From Bacteroidales bacterium (GTDB lineage: Bacteria; Bacteroidota; Bacteroidia; Bacteroidales; WCHB1-69): a stretch of 64,000 nt of DNA. The DNA is taken from positions 22,372 through 86,371 of the forward strand of contig JAEEKX010000032.1 in assembly GCA_016288655.1 (NCBI GenBank), given 5' to 3'. Shown one piece after another: positions 16,618-25,070 of the stretch (the stretch's first letter is position 1; every line of letters begins with the position of its first letter). A program made the translations under genes and the position numbers. The notes under the pieces are model-generated. The model was not told where the DNA came from and did not search any database. It saw only the letters and a list, made by a program, of their open reading frames with translations.

Positions 16618-17580
16618 GTGGAAAAAATTGACGAATTTTTCAAGCAACTCACTCTTGGCAGAAAGCCGATAAATCTCTATGAACCAATTTATTATACCTT
16701 ATCGCAAGGGGGAAAGCGGCTCCGTCCGCGCTTGGTTATGATGGCCACCAAGCTTTTTGACGGAAATGCGGAAACGGCCCTCTATCCCGCCGCCGCCTTC
16801 GAGATGCTTCACAATTTCACTCTCATCCACGATGACATCATGGACGACGCGCCCATCCGTCGGGGGCAACCCACGGTTTACCGCAAATGGAACGGCAACA
16901 TCGCCATCCTCTCCGGCGATGCCCTCGCCACCCTCGCCCTCCAAACGATGCTCAACACGCCCGCCCGTCCCGAAATCACCCTCCAACTCTCCAAACTGAT
17001 CGGACAGACTTCTGCGGAAATATGTGAAGGACAGCAGCTTGACCTTGACTTTGAAACGCGCGGTGACGTCACACTCGACGAATATGTCACCATGATTCGC
17101 TATAAAACCGCCGTCATGCTGGCCGGATGCCTCAAGGCCGGCGCCATCTTGTCGGAGACCTCTCCCGAAAACCAGGAGCACATTTACCAGTACGGCATCA
17201 ACCTTGGGCTGGCGTTCCAACTCAAGGACGACCTGCTCGACGTCTATGGCGATGGCACCGTTTTCGGTAAGAAAATCGGTGGCGACATCCGCGAGAACAA
17301 GAAGACCTACCTCTACCTCAGGGCTTTGCAGAACGCCGATGCCGAAAGTCTCTCCGTCTTGCAGCACTATTTCTCCTCCATCAACTTCGACGAAGACGAG
17401 AAGTATCAGGCCGTCCGCGCCATTTACGATCGTTTGGACGTCCGTTCCCAGACAGAGAAACAGATCGCGGAGTTCGTCCGCTCTGCCATGCAGGAATTAG
17501 AAGCGGTGCATGTGCAAAATGACGATAAGAAGCAGATTTTCAAGGATTTATTGATAGAATTGAGTCAAAGGAATAAATAA
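16618..17580 (+). CDS. Long-chain polyprenyl diphosphate synthase
   Basis: A 320-residue all-helical trans-prenyltransferase that extends allylic diphosphates with IPP, probably for the menaquinone side chain. The first Asp-rich motif is HDDIMDD (Asp72, 73, 76, 77), followed by RRGQPTVYRKWNG. The second is QLKDDLLDVYG (Asp204, 205, 208) with a GKKIGGDIRENKKT stretch after it. The only sensible start is a GTG at 16618 (MEKIDEFFKQL). Chain length cannot be read with confidence. Its stop overlaps the PBP2 start by one base (TAATG), so it belongs to the cell-envelope operon. Confidence 0.9.
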   Translation: MEKIDEFFKQLTLGRKPINLYEPIYYTLSQGGKRLRPRLVMMATKLFDGNAETALYPAAAFEMLHNFTLIHDDIMDDAPIRRGQPTVYRKWNGNIAILSGDALATLALQTMLNTPARPEITLQLSKLIGQTSAEICEGQQLDLDFETRGDVTLDEYVTMIRYKTAVMLAGCLKAGAILSETSPENQEHIYQYGINLGLAFQLKDDLLDVYGDGTVFGKKIGGDIRENKKTYLYLRALQNADAESLSVLQHYFSSINFDEDEKYQAVRAIYDRLDVRSQTEKQIAEFVRSAMQELEAVHVQNDDKKQIFKDLLIELSQRNK

Positions 17581-19409
17581 TGAATCCCCTTTCACAACAG
17601 CGTAAAATCATCATCATCGGTGTCATGTTGTTGGCGGCAACCGTCTGCCTGATCAAACTTTTCGGTCTGCAGGTGGTTGACAAGCACTACAAGGAGGCGG
17701 CGGAGCGCAATGCCATCCGCGAGGTGACCATCACGCCGCCGCGCGGACTGATTTACGACCGTAACGACTCGCTGCTCGTATATAACGAAGCGGCCTACGA
17801 CCTGATGGTGGTGCCCAAGGATGTCAAGACTTTCGACACCCTCGACCTCTGCAAGTCCATCGGTATCACGAAAGAGGAGTTGTGCGAGAAGTTGGACAAG
17901 GCCAAGAAGTACTCGCCGCTGTTGCCTTCCATTGTGAAGCAGCAGATGAAGAAGGACGACTATGGGTTCTTGCAGGAGAAGATGCATAAATTCCCGGGTT
18001 TTTTCGTGCAAAACAGAATCCTTCGTTCCTATCCCGTACCGATTGCCGCCCACATTCTTGGCTACATCGGGGAGGTGACCGACCAGCAGTTGAATGACGA
18101 TAGTTACTATCAATTAGGCGATTATATCGGTATCAGCGGCATTGAGAAGTCGTATGAGGAGGAGTTGCGCGGGCGCAAGGGCAAGCGCATGGTGCTGGTG
18201 GATGTGAACAACCGCGAGCAGGGGCCGTACAAGGACGGCACTGCGGACGTGGCCGCGGTGGCTGGCCAGAACCTCTGGAGCACGCTCGACCTGGAGTTGC
18301 AGGAGTATGGCGAGAAGTTGCTTGAGGGCAAGCGTGGCAGCATTGTGGCCATCGAGCCGAGCACCGGCGAAATCCTCTGCATCGTCTCCATGCCCTCCTA
18401 CGACCCCAACCTGTTGGTGGGGAAGGACCGCGGCAAGAACTACGCCATGCTCAATGCCGACGTTGAGAACACCCCGCTTTTCAACCGCGCCCTCAAGGCG
18501 TGCTACCCCCCCGGTTCCACATTCAAACTCGCCAACGGACTGATTGCGCAGCAGGAGCATGTCATCGTCCCCAGCACTTACTACAGTTGCGGCGGTGGTT
18601 ACTCCTACGGCGGCCACCGGCTCAAGTGCCACGTCCATGCCGGCTCCGATCTCGTCGATGCCGTCCGGTGTTCCTGTAACGCCTACTTCTGTCGTGCCTT
18701 CTACAACACCATCAGCAACTCCCGTTATCACTCCATCCAAGAGGGTTATCAGGTATGGAAGGACCACATCAACCAACTTGGTTTCGGCCAGAAGTTCAAT
18801 ACGGACCTGCCGTACGAGTCCAAGGGAATCATTCCTAGCGTGGAGTTCTTCGACCGTCGTTACAACGGCCATTGGAACGGCAACTCCGTGATTTCCATGG
18901 CGATCGGTCAGGGCGAGGTGGGCAGCACCCCGTTGCAGATGGCCAATCTAGTGGCCATCATCGCCAACCGTGGTTATTATTACAAACCCCACGTAGTGCG
19001 CGCCATCGGGAGCAAGGACACCCCCAACATGCGCTATGCCGAGAGAATTGACGCCGGCATTGATCCGCAGTACTTCACCCCCATTATCGAGGGAATGAAA
19101 CTCGTCATCAGCAACGGTACCGGACGCCTCGCGCAGGTTCCGGGAATTGAGATGGCCGGCAAGACGGGCACAGCCCAGAATCCCCACGGCGCCGACCACT
19201 CCGTCTTCGCCTGCTTCGCCCCCGTCGATCATCCCAAGATCGCTATCTTCGTGCTGGTGGAGAACGGTGGCTGGGGAGGTGTGCTCGCCGCCCGCATCGC
19301 CAGTTTGATGACGGAGAAATACCTCAATCGCGAAATCCAACAGACCGACAAGGAAAAGGACGTCTATTCCCATATCATCAGTTACTCCACTAAACGACAT
19401 GCTAACTGA
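17580..19409 (+). CDS. mrdA: Penicillin-binding protein 2, transpeptidase of cell elongation
   Basis: 609 residues. One N-terminal membrane anchor (residues 10-28) and a dimerisation/pedestal domain (EAAERNAIREVTITPPRGLIYDRN) precede the transpeptidase domain with all three motifs: S313-T-F-K316, S365-C-N367 and K528-T-G530. PBP2 cross-links peptidoglycan in the periplasm together with RodA, whose gene overlaps this one by 11 bases. In many Bacteroidota mreBCD lies directly upstream. Here a polyprenyl synthase takes that place. Confidence 0.95.
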   Translation: MNPLSQQRKIIIIGVMLLAATVCLIKLFGLQVVDKHYKEAAERNAIREVTITPPRGLIYDRNDSLLVYNEAAYDLMVVPKDVKTFDTLDLCKSIGITKEELCEKLDKAKKYSPLLPSIVKQQMKKDDYGFLQEKMHKFPGFFVQNRILRSYPVPIAAHILGYIGEVTDQQLNDDSYYQLGDYIGISGIEKSYEEELRGRKGKRMVLVDVNNREQGPYKDGTADVAAVAGQNLWSTLDLELQEYGEKLLEGKRGSIVAIEPSTGEILCIVSMPSYDPNLLVGKDRGKNYAMLNADVENTPLFNRALKACYPPGSTFKLANGLIAQQEHVIVPSTYYSCGGGYSYGGHRLKCHVHAGSDLVDAVRCSCNAYFCRAFYNTISNSRYHSIQEGYQVWKDHINQLGFGQKFNTDLPYESKGIIPSVEFFDRRYNGHWNGNSVISMAIGQGEVGSTPLQMANLVAIIANRGYYYKPHVVRAIGSKDTPNMRYAERIDAGIDPQYFTPIIEGMKLVISNGTGRLAQVPGIEMAGKTGTAQNPHGADHSVFACFAPVDHPKIAIFVLVENGGWGGVLAARIASLMTEKYLNREIQQTDKEKDVYSHIISYSTKRHAN

Positions 19410-20652
19410 CAGGCAGGCAACTACATCCAAGGGCACCGATCCCTATCTCATCCTCATCTACGTGGCTCTCGTCATCGTGGGCTTGCTCTCCATTTTCTCC
19501 TCCTCCTACGATCCGAACGCCGAGTTTTCGCTCTTCAACATGGATCAAAATTATGGACGACAGTTGGTTTGGGCGTTGATTTCTGCGGTCACCGCCATCG
19601 CTATCCTTGTGGTTGACGCCCGTTTCTTTTATAATCATGCGTATATTATCTACTTGATATTCATGTTGTTGATATTTTCAGTGCTATTTGTGGGAACTGA
19701 AATATCAGGCGCGAAGGCGTGGATCAGGATTGGCGGGTTCAGTCTGCAGCCCATCGAATTCGCGAAGTTCGCCACGGCGTTGGCACTGGCCAAGTTCTTC
19801 AACGAGGGCAAGACGGATAGCGAGCGGCGCAACATCTGGGTGATTGCATTCATCTTCATTCTGGTTCCCGCCGGCATCGCCATCCTGCAGAAAGACACGG
19901 GGTCCGCTCTGGTCTTCTTCGCCTTCACCATCATGTTCTTCCGCGAAGGGCTCAATGGTTGGATCATGTTGCTCGGAGTGCTCGTCGCCGTCACCTTCGT
20001 TCTTACGTTGATGTGGAACGAACTCTATACCATTGCGTTCCTGCTTGTTCTGCTCGTCATCTCCTGCTTTTTTATCCAAGGAAACCGGCTGAAACTCATC
20101 CGTAACATCGGCATCTTCCTCGGCTTCGTCATGCTTGTCTTCGCCGTCAACATGGCCTATACCAAGGTGTTGCAGCCCCACCAGCGCCAGCGCATTGACA
20201 CCATTTTCGGCAAGAGCATCGACCCCAAGGGTGCCGACTTCAACCTCAACCAGTCGAAGATCGCCATCGGATCCGGCGGCTTTGCGGGCAAGGGCTACCT
20301 CGACGGCACCCAGACCAAGTTGAATTTCGTGCCCGAACAGAGCACGGACTTCATCTTCTGCGGCATCGGTGAAGAGTGGGGATTCGTGGGCAGTGTCGTC
20401 CTTTTCATTCTATTTATGTCACTCATCTTGAGGATCATATACTTGGCAGAACGCCACAAGAGCACCTTCGTGCGCGTCTATGGCTACGGCGTTGCCTCTG
20501 TCATCTTCTTCCATCTTGTCATCAACATCGGCATGACCATCGGCCTGGTGCCTGTCATCGGCATCCCCCTTCCTTTCATCAGTTATGGTGGCACCGCCCT
20601 CTGGAGTTTCACCATCCTGCTTTTTATTTTTATCAGAATCAACGCTGAATAA
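19399..20652 (+). CDS. rodA: Rod-shape SEDS glycosyltransferase RodA
   Basis: 417 residues, about ten membrane helices, FtsW/RodA/SpoVE family. It polymerises lipid II into glycan strands for elongation. Family landmarks are GAKAWIRIGGFSLQPIEFAK, QKDTGSALV, the DPKGADFNLNQSKIAIGSGG loop, FVPEQSTDFIFCGIGEEWG, and the C-terminal GIPLPFISYGGTALWSF. The start at 19399 overlaps mrdA and fits the family length. Confidence 0.95.
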   Translation: MLTDRQATTSKGTDPYLILIYVALVIVGLLSIFSSSYDPNAEFSLFNMDQNYGRQLVWALISAVTAIAILVVDARFFYNHAYIIYLIFMLLIFSVLFVGTEISGAKAWIRIGGFSLQPIEFAKFATALALAKFFNEGKTDSERRNIWVIAFIFILVPAGIAILQKDTGSALVFFAFTIMFFREGLNGWIMLLGVLVAVTFVLTLMWNELYTIAFLLVLLVISCFFIQGNRLKLIRNIGIFLGFVMLVFAVNMAYTKVLQPHQRQRIDTIFGKSIDPKGADFNLNQSKIAIGSGGFAGKGYLDGTQTKLNFVPEQSTDFIFCGIGEEWGFVGSVVLFILFMSLILRIIYLAERHKSTFVRVYGYGVASVIFFHLVINIGMTIGLVPVIGIPLPFISYGGTALWSFTILLFIFIRINAE

Positions 20653-20670
20653 CCTATATCCTAAATTGTT

Positions 20671-21378
20671 ATGACCTCCATCGACGACCTGAGTTTAGAA
20701 ACCAAGAAAGCCCTTTCCGAATATTTAGTGGATTTCATCACTGAAGAACGTAACGAGCGTTTACTGAGTGTGTTGCAAAATCGTACCCGCCATTTTACGG
20801 TGGTTTTGGAGGACCTGTTCCAATCGCAGAACATCAGCGCGGTGATGCGCACCTGCGAGTGCTACGGCGTACAGGACGTCCACATCATCGAAAAGGACTA
20901 TCTTTTCCATACGCACAGTGCCATCACGATGGGGTCGGACAAGTGGCTGTCGTTGCACAATTACAAGAACGAGCCGGGCAATGTGCAGCGTTGCGCCGAT
21001 GACCTGCATGCCGCCGGCTATACGCTCGTCGCCACGTTGCCTGCGGAGAACAGCGTCTTCGTCGAGGATCTGCCCATCGACGCCAAGACCGCCTTCTTCT
21101 TCGGCACCGAACTCACCGGCCTTTCCGATGAGGCCGTGGCCGTCTGCGACCGCGCCGTCAAGATCCCCATGTACGGATTTACGGAGAGTTTCAATATCTC
21201 CAACTCCGTCGCCATCCTCATCTCGCAACTTGTGGAGCGGCTTCACCGTTCCGACGTGCCGTGGCAACTGACCGACGATGAACGTGCCGAACTCTATTTC
21301 GAATGGCTCCGCAAGTCGGCCCGCTCCGCCGACGAACTCATTGAGCACTACCTCCGCAATCATCCCGACAAACAATAA
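20671..21378 (+). CDS. trmH: SpoU-family tRNA/rRNA 2'-O-methyltransferase, TrmH-like
   Basis: 235 residues with the SPOUT trefoil-knot motifs: motif 1 QNISAVMRTCECYGVQDVHI, motif 2 FFFGTELTGLSDEA, motif 3 IPMYGFTESFNISNSVAI. These match TrmH, which methylates the ribose of Gm18 in tRNAs using SAM. A close rRNA-modifying relative cannot be excluded. It lies 18 bases after rodA on the same strand, probably in the same transcript. Confidence 0.85.
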   Translation: MTSIDDLSLETKKALSEYLVDFITEERNERLLSVLQNRTRHFTVVLEDLFQSQNISAVMRTCECYGVQDVHIIEKDYLFHTHSAITMGSDKWLSLHNYKNEPGNVQRCADDLHAAGYTLVATLPAENSVFVEDLPIDAKTAFFFGTELTGLSDEAVAVCDRAVKIPMYGFTESFNISNSVAILISQLVERLHRSDVPWQLTDDERAELYFEWLRKSARSADELIEHYLRNHPDKQ

Positions 21379-21414
21379 ACCCGTTGTCATTCCGTTTTCA
21401 TCTTACCATATTAT

Positions 21415-22521
21415 ATGAAAAGAACCCTTTGGACCCTGCTGCTGATTTTCGCCGCCTCTGCCATTTTCGGGCAGACGGCCAAGTATAGCAACGAGTTTCT
21501 GTCGCTTGGACTCGGTGCGCGCGGCCTTGCCATGGGCAACACCATGACCGCCATCGCCGACGATGTCACTGCCGCCTACTGGAACCCCGCCGGGCTCTCC
21601 AACATGCCCAAACGCTACGAGCTCGGGTTGATGCACGCCGAATATTTCGCCGGCATCGCCAAGTACGACTACGCCGGCGTCGCCGTCCGCATCGACTCCC
21701 AATCCACCGTCGGCTTCTCCTATATCCGCTTTGGGGTCGATAATATTATGAACACCACGGAACTGATTGACAACCAGGGAAATGTAGATTATTCGCGCAT
21801 CACGCTTTTCTCCTCTGCCGACAACGCATTCATGCTTACCTACGCCCACAACTTCAAGCAGGTGAAGGGTTTGTCGCTGGGGGGCAATGTCAAGGTGTTG
21901 CGTCGTCGTATCGGCAACTTCGCCGGGGCCTGGGGCTTCGGTGTCGATCTCGGTCTGCACTACGTCAACCGCGGTTGGAACGTCGGGCTGCTCGTCCGCG
22001 ACGCCACCTCCACCTTCAACGCGTGGAGTTACCACCTTTCGGAGCCCGTCATCGCCGTCTTCGAGGAGACGGGTAACGAGATCCCGAAAAACGGACTTGA
22101 ACTCACCATCCCCAAGGTGATCATTGGCGGCGGCAAGTACGTGGAGTTGGGCAAGGGCTTCAACGCCACCTTCGCCCTCGACTTCGACTTCACTTTTGAC
22201 GGGCGCCGGCATTCGTTGATCCGCAGCAACGTGCTGTGCATCGATCCGCACTTCGGCATGGAGTTCGCCTACAAGCGCATTGTCGCCATCCGCGCCGGCA
22301 TCGGCAACTTCCAGCAAGAACCGGACTTCGACGGCAAGAAGAAGACCACGCTCCAGATTAACCTCGGTATCGGTGTCTGTATCAAGAACATCGTCACCAT
22401 CGACTATGCCCTGACCGACATCGGAGACCTCTCCATCGCGCAATATTCGCACATCTTCTCCCTGAAAGTCGGCATCGACCGTTTCCGCAAACAGAAAAAA
22501 ACAGAACCGCAGTTGCCATGA
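21415..22521 (+). CDS. PorV/PorQ-family outer-membrane beta-barrel protein
   Basis: 368 residues. The signal peptide ends near AIFGQ (about residue 19). The next segment, LSLGLGARGLAMGNTMTAIADD followed by VTAAYWNPAGLSNMP, is the hallmark of the PorV/PorQ family, whose barrels resemble FadL. PorV shuttles T9SS cargo and PorQ helps with C-terminal processing. Similar paralogues of unknown role are common, and this one cannot be assigned to either. The many T9SS cargo genes here make a link plausible. Its stop overlaps lpxB by 4 bases (ATGA). Confidence 0.75.
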   Translation: MKRTLWTLLLIFAASAIFGQTAKYSNEFLSLGLGARGLAMGNTMTAIADDVTAAYWNPAGLSNMPKRYELGLMHAEYFAGIAKYDYAGVAVRIDSQSTVGFSYIRFGVDNIMNTTELIDNQGNVDYSRITLFSSADNAFMLTYAHNFKQVKGLSLGGNVKVLRRRIGNFAGAWGFGVDLGLHYVNRGWNVGLLVRDATSTFNAWSYHLSEPVIAVFEETGNEIPKNGLELTIPKVIIGGGKYVELGKGFNATFALDFDFTFDGRRHSLIRSNVLCIDPHFGMEFAYKRIVAIRAGIGNFQQEPDFDGKKKTTLQINLGIGVCIKNIVTIDYALTDIGDLSIAQYSHIFSLKVGIDRFRKQKKTEPQLP

Positions 22522-23663
22522 AGTACTATGTCATTGCCGGGGAGGCATCGGGCGACCTGCACGCCTCCAACCTCATGCGTGAGATCAACCGCCTTGACGA
22601 CGCCGAGTGGCGCTGTTGGGGCGGCGACCTGATGGAAGCCCAGGGCGGACATCTCGTGAAGCATTATAAGGATTTGGCATTCATGGGATTCTGGGAAGTG
22701 GCCACGCACTTGCGCATCATTTTGCGAAACATCAAGATTTGTAAAAAGGATATTCTGGCCTACCGTCCCGACATTTTGGTACTGGTGGATTATCCGGGCT
22801 TCAACCTCCGCATTGCCGAGTGGGCCAAGCAGCAGGGTTTTAAGGTGGTGTACTACATCTCCCCTCAGATATGGGCTTGGAAGACGGGCCGCGTACACAA
22901 GATCAAGCGGGTGTGCGACCATGTGATGCCCATCCTTCCCTTTGAGAAGCAGTTTTATGCCAAATACGGCTATCATGCAGATTACGTGGGACATCCGTTG
23001 TTGGATGCTATCCCTGAGGACATCTCCGACAGTCCCGCCGTGCGCGATTTCCGCAAAGTCAACGGTCTTGACGGACGTCCCATCATCGCCATACTGCCCG
23101 GCAGTCGCCGACAGGAGATCCTGCGCATTCTGCCGGTGATGTTGCGGGTGGTGGAGCACTATCCCGATTACCAGTTCGTGGTCTCCACGGTGAAGTGGCT
23201 GCCCGAGAAGTTGTATGCCGACATCCTGCGCGGGTATGATGTGAAGTGCGTGCTGTCGCAGACTTATCCGCTGGTACTTAATGCGGAAGCCGCGCTGGTG
23301 ACCTCCGGCACGGCGACGTTGGAGACGGGCATCCTCGGTACGCGGCAGGTGGTTTGCTACAAGACCAGCGGCCTGTCGTACCGCATCGCGCGGGCCGTCG
23401 CGAAGGACACCATCCGTTTCATCTCGTTGGTGAACCTCATCCTCGACCGTCCGGCCGTGACCGAGTTGATCCAGCACGACCTCACGGTTGACAAGTTGCG
23501 TCACGAACTGGATCTGTTGTTGTATGATGAGGCCACCCGCAGGCGCATTTCCGCCGACTATGCCGAGTTGGTGCAGCGTTTGGGCGGGCGCGGTGCGTCG
23601 GCGCGTGCTGCCCAAATTGTCCTCGATTGCGCCAAAAATGGCACCAGCAACTGCATTCCGTAA
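22518..23663 (+). CDS. lpxB: Lipid-A-disaccharide synthase
   Basis: 381 residues, GT19 family. It joins UDP-diacylglucosamine and lipid X to form the lipid A disaccharide at the inner face of the cytoplasmic membrane. Visible landmarks are YYVIAGEASGDLHASNLM at the N-terminus, ILVLVDYPGFNLRIAEWAK, VVYYISPQIWAWKTGRV, VGHPLLDAIP, ILPGSRRQEI, and the SGTATLETGILGTRQVVCYK donor-site segment. It is the last gene of the envelope operon. Confidence 0.96.
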   Translation: MKYYVIAGEASGDLHASNLMREINRLDDAEWRCWGGDLMEAQGGHLVKHYKDLAFMGFWEVATHLRIILRNIKICKKDILAYRPDILVLVDYPGFNLRIAEWAKQQGFKVVYYISPQIWAWKTGRVHKIKRVCDHVMPILPFEKQFYAKYGYHADYVGHPLLDAIPEDISDSPAVRDFRKVNGLDGRPIIAILPGSRRQEILRILPVMLRVVEHYPDYQFVVSTVKWLPEKLYADILRGYDVKCVLSQTYPLVLNAEAALVTSGTATLETGILGTRQVVCYKTSGLSYRIARAVAKDTIRFISLVNLILDRPAVTELIQHDLTVDKLRHELDLLLYDEATRRRISADYAELVQRLGGRGASARAAQIVLDCAKNGTSNCIP

Positions 23664-23754
23664 GGGTGTTCTTTCTAGAAAAACGGGAAGTAATCATTAT
23701 AAAATACTGTGAATCAATTTTTTATATAATAATAATTTTTTTTTTGAAAAATGG

Positions 23755-23784
23755 TTGCTGTGAATGTAAAAAATCGTATTTTTG
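23755..23784 (+). promoter_or_regulatory. Promoter of tRNA-Asp
   Basis: TTG at 23755-23757, 19 bases, then TATTTTTG at 23777-23784: an exact Bacteroidota promoter. The tRNA begins 22 bases downstream. Confidence 0.75.
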
Positions 23785-23806
23785 CAACCTCGAAAAGAGA
23801 CGACAA

Positions 23807-23881
23807 GGGCCGGTAGTTCAGTCTGGTTAGAATACATGCCTGTCACGCATGGGGTCGCGAGTTCGAGCCTCGTCCGGCCCG
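23807..23881 (+). tRNA. tRNA-Asp (GTC)
   Basis: A cloverleaf with acceptor stem GGGCCGG / CCGGCCC, anticodon stem CATGC / GCATG, loop CTGTCAC with anticodon GTC at 23842-23844, and T-loop GTTCGAGCC. The discriminator is G. CCA is not encoded. GTC reads Asp codons, and G as discriminator fits tRNA-Asp. Confidence 0.97.
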
Positions 23882-23893
23882 CCCTTGAAAAGA

Positions 23894-23921
23894 GAGACGC
23901 AGTTAGCGCCTCTTTTTTTTT
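23894..23921 (+). terminator. Terminator of tRNA-Asp
   Basis: Stem GAGACGC / GCGCCTC with one mismatch, loop AGTTA, then nine T residues. Confidence 0.8.
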
Positions 23922-23989
23922 GTGCACGAATGGCGCGAATGGTTTGTCTGGACAGTGCTTTTGCTGGAGAGTGGCTTTTTGAAGAAAGA

Positions 23990-24967
23990 TTATCGGGGCA
24001 GGGATGTTTTGGCGGGGGGCACCACTAACCAGCGGATGCCGGTGCGGCGCGTGATGAGGATGAAGATGCGGCAGACGATGAGCGCGAACAGAACGCGAAA
24101 GATGAGGACGCCGCTGTAGTGGGCGCCGCACGACATCATCAGCAGGGTGTCCTCGATGATACTGTGGCACAGTCCTAAGAATACTAACGAGTAGAGCAGG
24201 TCGGCCTGCGACAGTTGCCGCTCTTCCGCCTCCGCCAGGATGATTCCGCCGCCGTAGGCCAGTCCCATCGTCAGTCCGACCAACACGGAGGGCACGGCGT
24301 TGATGCCGATGCCGAGGTGTTTCACCAACGGATAGAGGGCTTTGTTGACCCATTGCAGCACCTTGATCTTGTCTAAAATCTTGATTAATAACACCATGGA
24401 AAAGACCACGACGAAGATGAGGGCAAAATTGCGCAGTTGGCTGAGCAACCACAGTCCCCAGGTGGCGTCGGGCATGTCGAGGTGGACGATGGGGTGTGAG
24501 GGTTCGGCGAGCCAGCCCGTGGAGTGGTAGATGAGGTTGAGCAGCACGCCCGCAAGCAGGGCCATGAAGAAGCGCATGGAGAAGGCGAACCAGAGACGCA
24601 CGCCGCACTTGCGGGCGACGGTCAGTTCGGCGGGGAAGGTGTGCGCGATCAGCATCACCGTGGTGAGCACCGTGACCTGCGCCACGCTCAATGGCTCCGC
24701 TAATGTGGGCAGTAGCGTGAGGTAGGTGAATATGCCGCCATAGACGTTCACCAACAGGGTGACCGCCCACACCAAGCCCATTTCGCCCGGCAGCCCCACC
24801 CACTGCATCAACGGCGAGAGCGCGTCGCCGATGTAGGGCATCGCCCCGACCATCTTCAACAGCCGGAACACAAGCGCCACCGGAAACATGATCTTCACCA
24901 GCATCCACACCACCTTCGCCGACCGCGTCAGCGAATCCAACAGCATCTCTTTCAGTATTTTGAACAT
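23990..24967 (-). CDS. Membrane protein with Gate (nucleoside-recognition) domains
   Basis: 325 residues, about eight hydrophobic segments. Two repeated Gate-like halves are suggested by PLMQWVGLPGEMGLVWAVTL and, later, SVLVGLTMGLAYGGGIILAE followed by LGLCHSIIEDTLL. This is the family containing SpmA/SpmB-like and YjiH-type proteins. Transport of small solutes is suspected for some members, but none can be assigned here. It lies about 100 bases downstream of the TonB receptor on the same strand and may share its transcript. Confidence 0.7.
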   Translation of the reverse strand: MFKILKEMLLDSLTRSAKVVWMLVKIMFPVALVFRLLKMVGAMPYIGDALSPLMQWVGLPGEMGLVWAVTLLVNVYGGIFTYLTLLPTLAEPLSVAQVTVLTTVMLIAHTFPAELTVARKCGVRLWFAFSMRFFMALLAGVLLNLIYHSTGWLAEPSHPIVHLDMPDATWGLWLLSQLRNFALIFVVVFSMVLLIKILDKIKVLQWVNKALYPLVKHLGIGINAVPSVLVGLTMGLAYGGGIILAEAEERQLSQADLLYSLVFLGLCHSIIEDTLLMMSCGAHYSGVLIFRVLFALIVCRIFILITRRTGIRWLVVPPAKTSLPR

Positions 24968-25070
24968 CAGGATACGGGTTTCAGGTGATGAGTTATAGGT
25001 TGCGGTTTATAGGGGGTATTCCTTGTTAATCTCTCTCCTCTTTAATCTCTAATCTTTCATTTTTCATTTT

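Noticed and set aside
23697..24908. 403-codon minus-strand frame overlapping the Gate-family gene and tRNA-Asp
   Set aside because: It is a shifted frame of the membrane-protein gene running antisense through a tRNA. Composition is Arg/His-rich nonsense.
24968..25070. Cobalamin riboswitch near the TonB receptor
   Set aside because: The 5' side of the receptor gene is uvrB with a 5-base gap. This spacer is on the 3' side and shows no B12-box.
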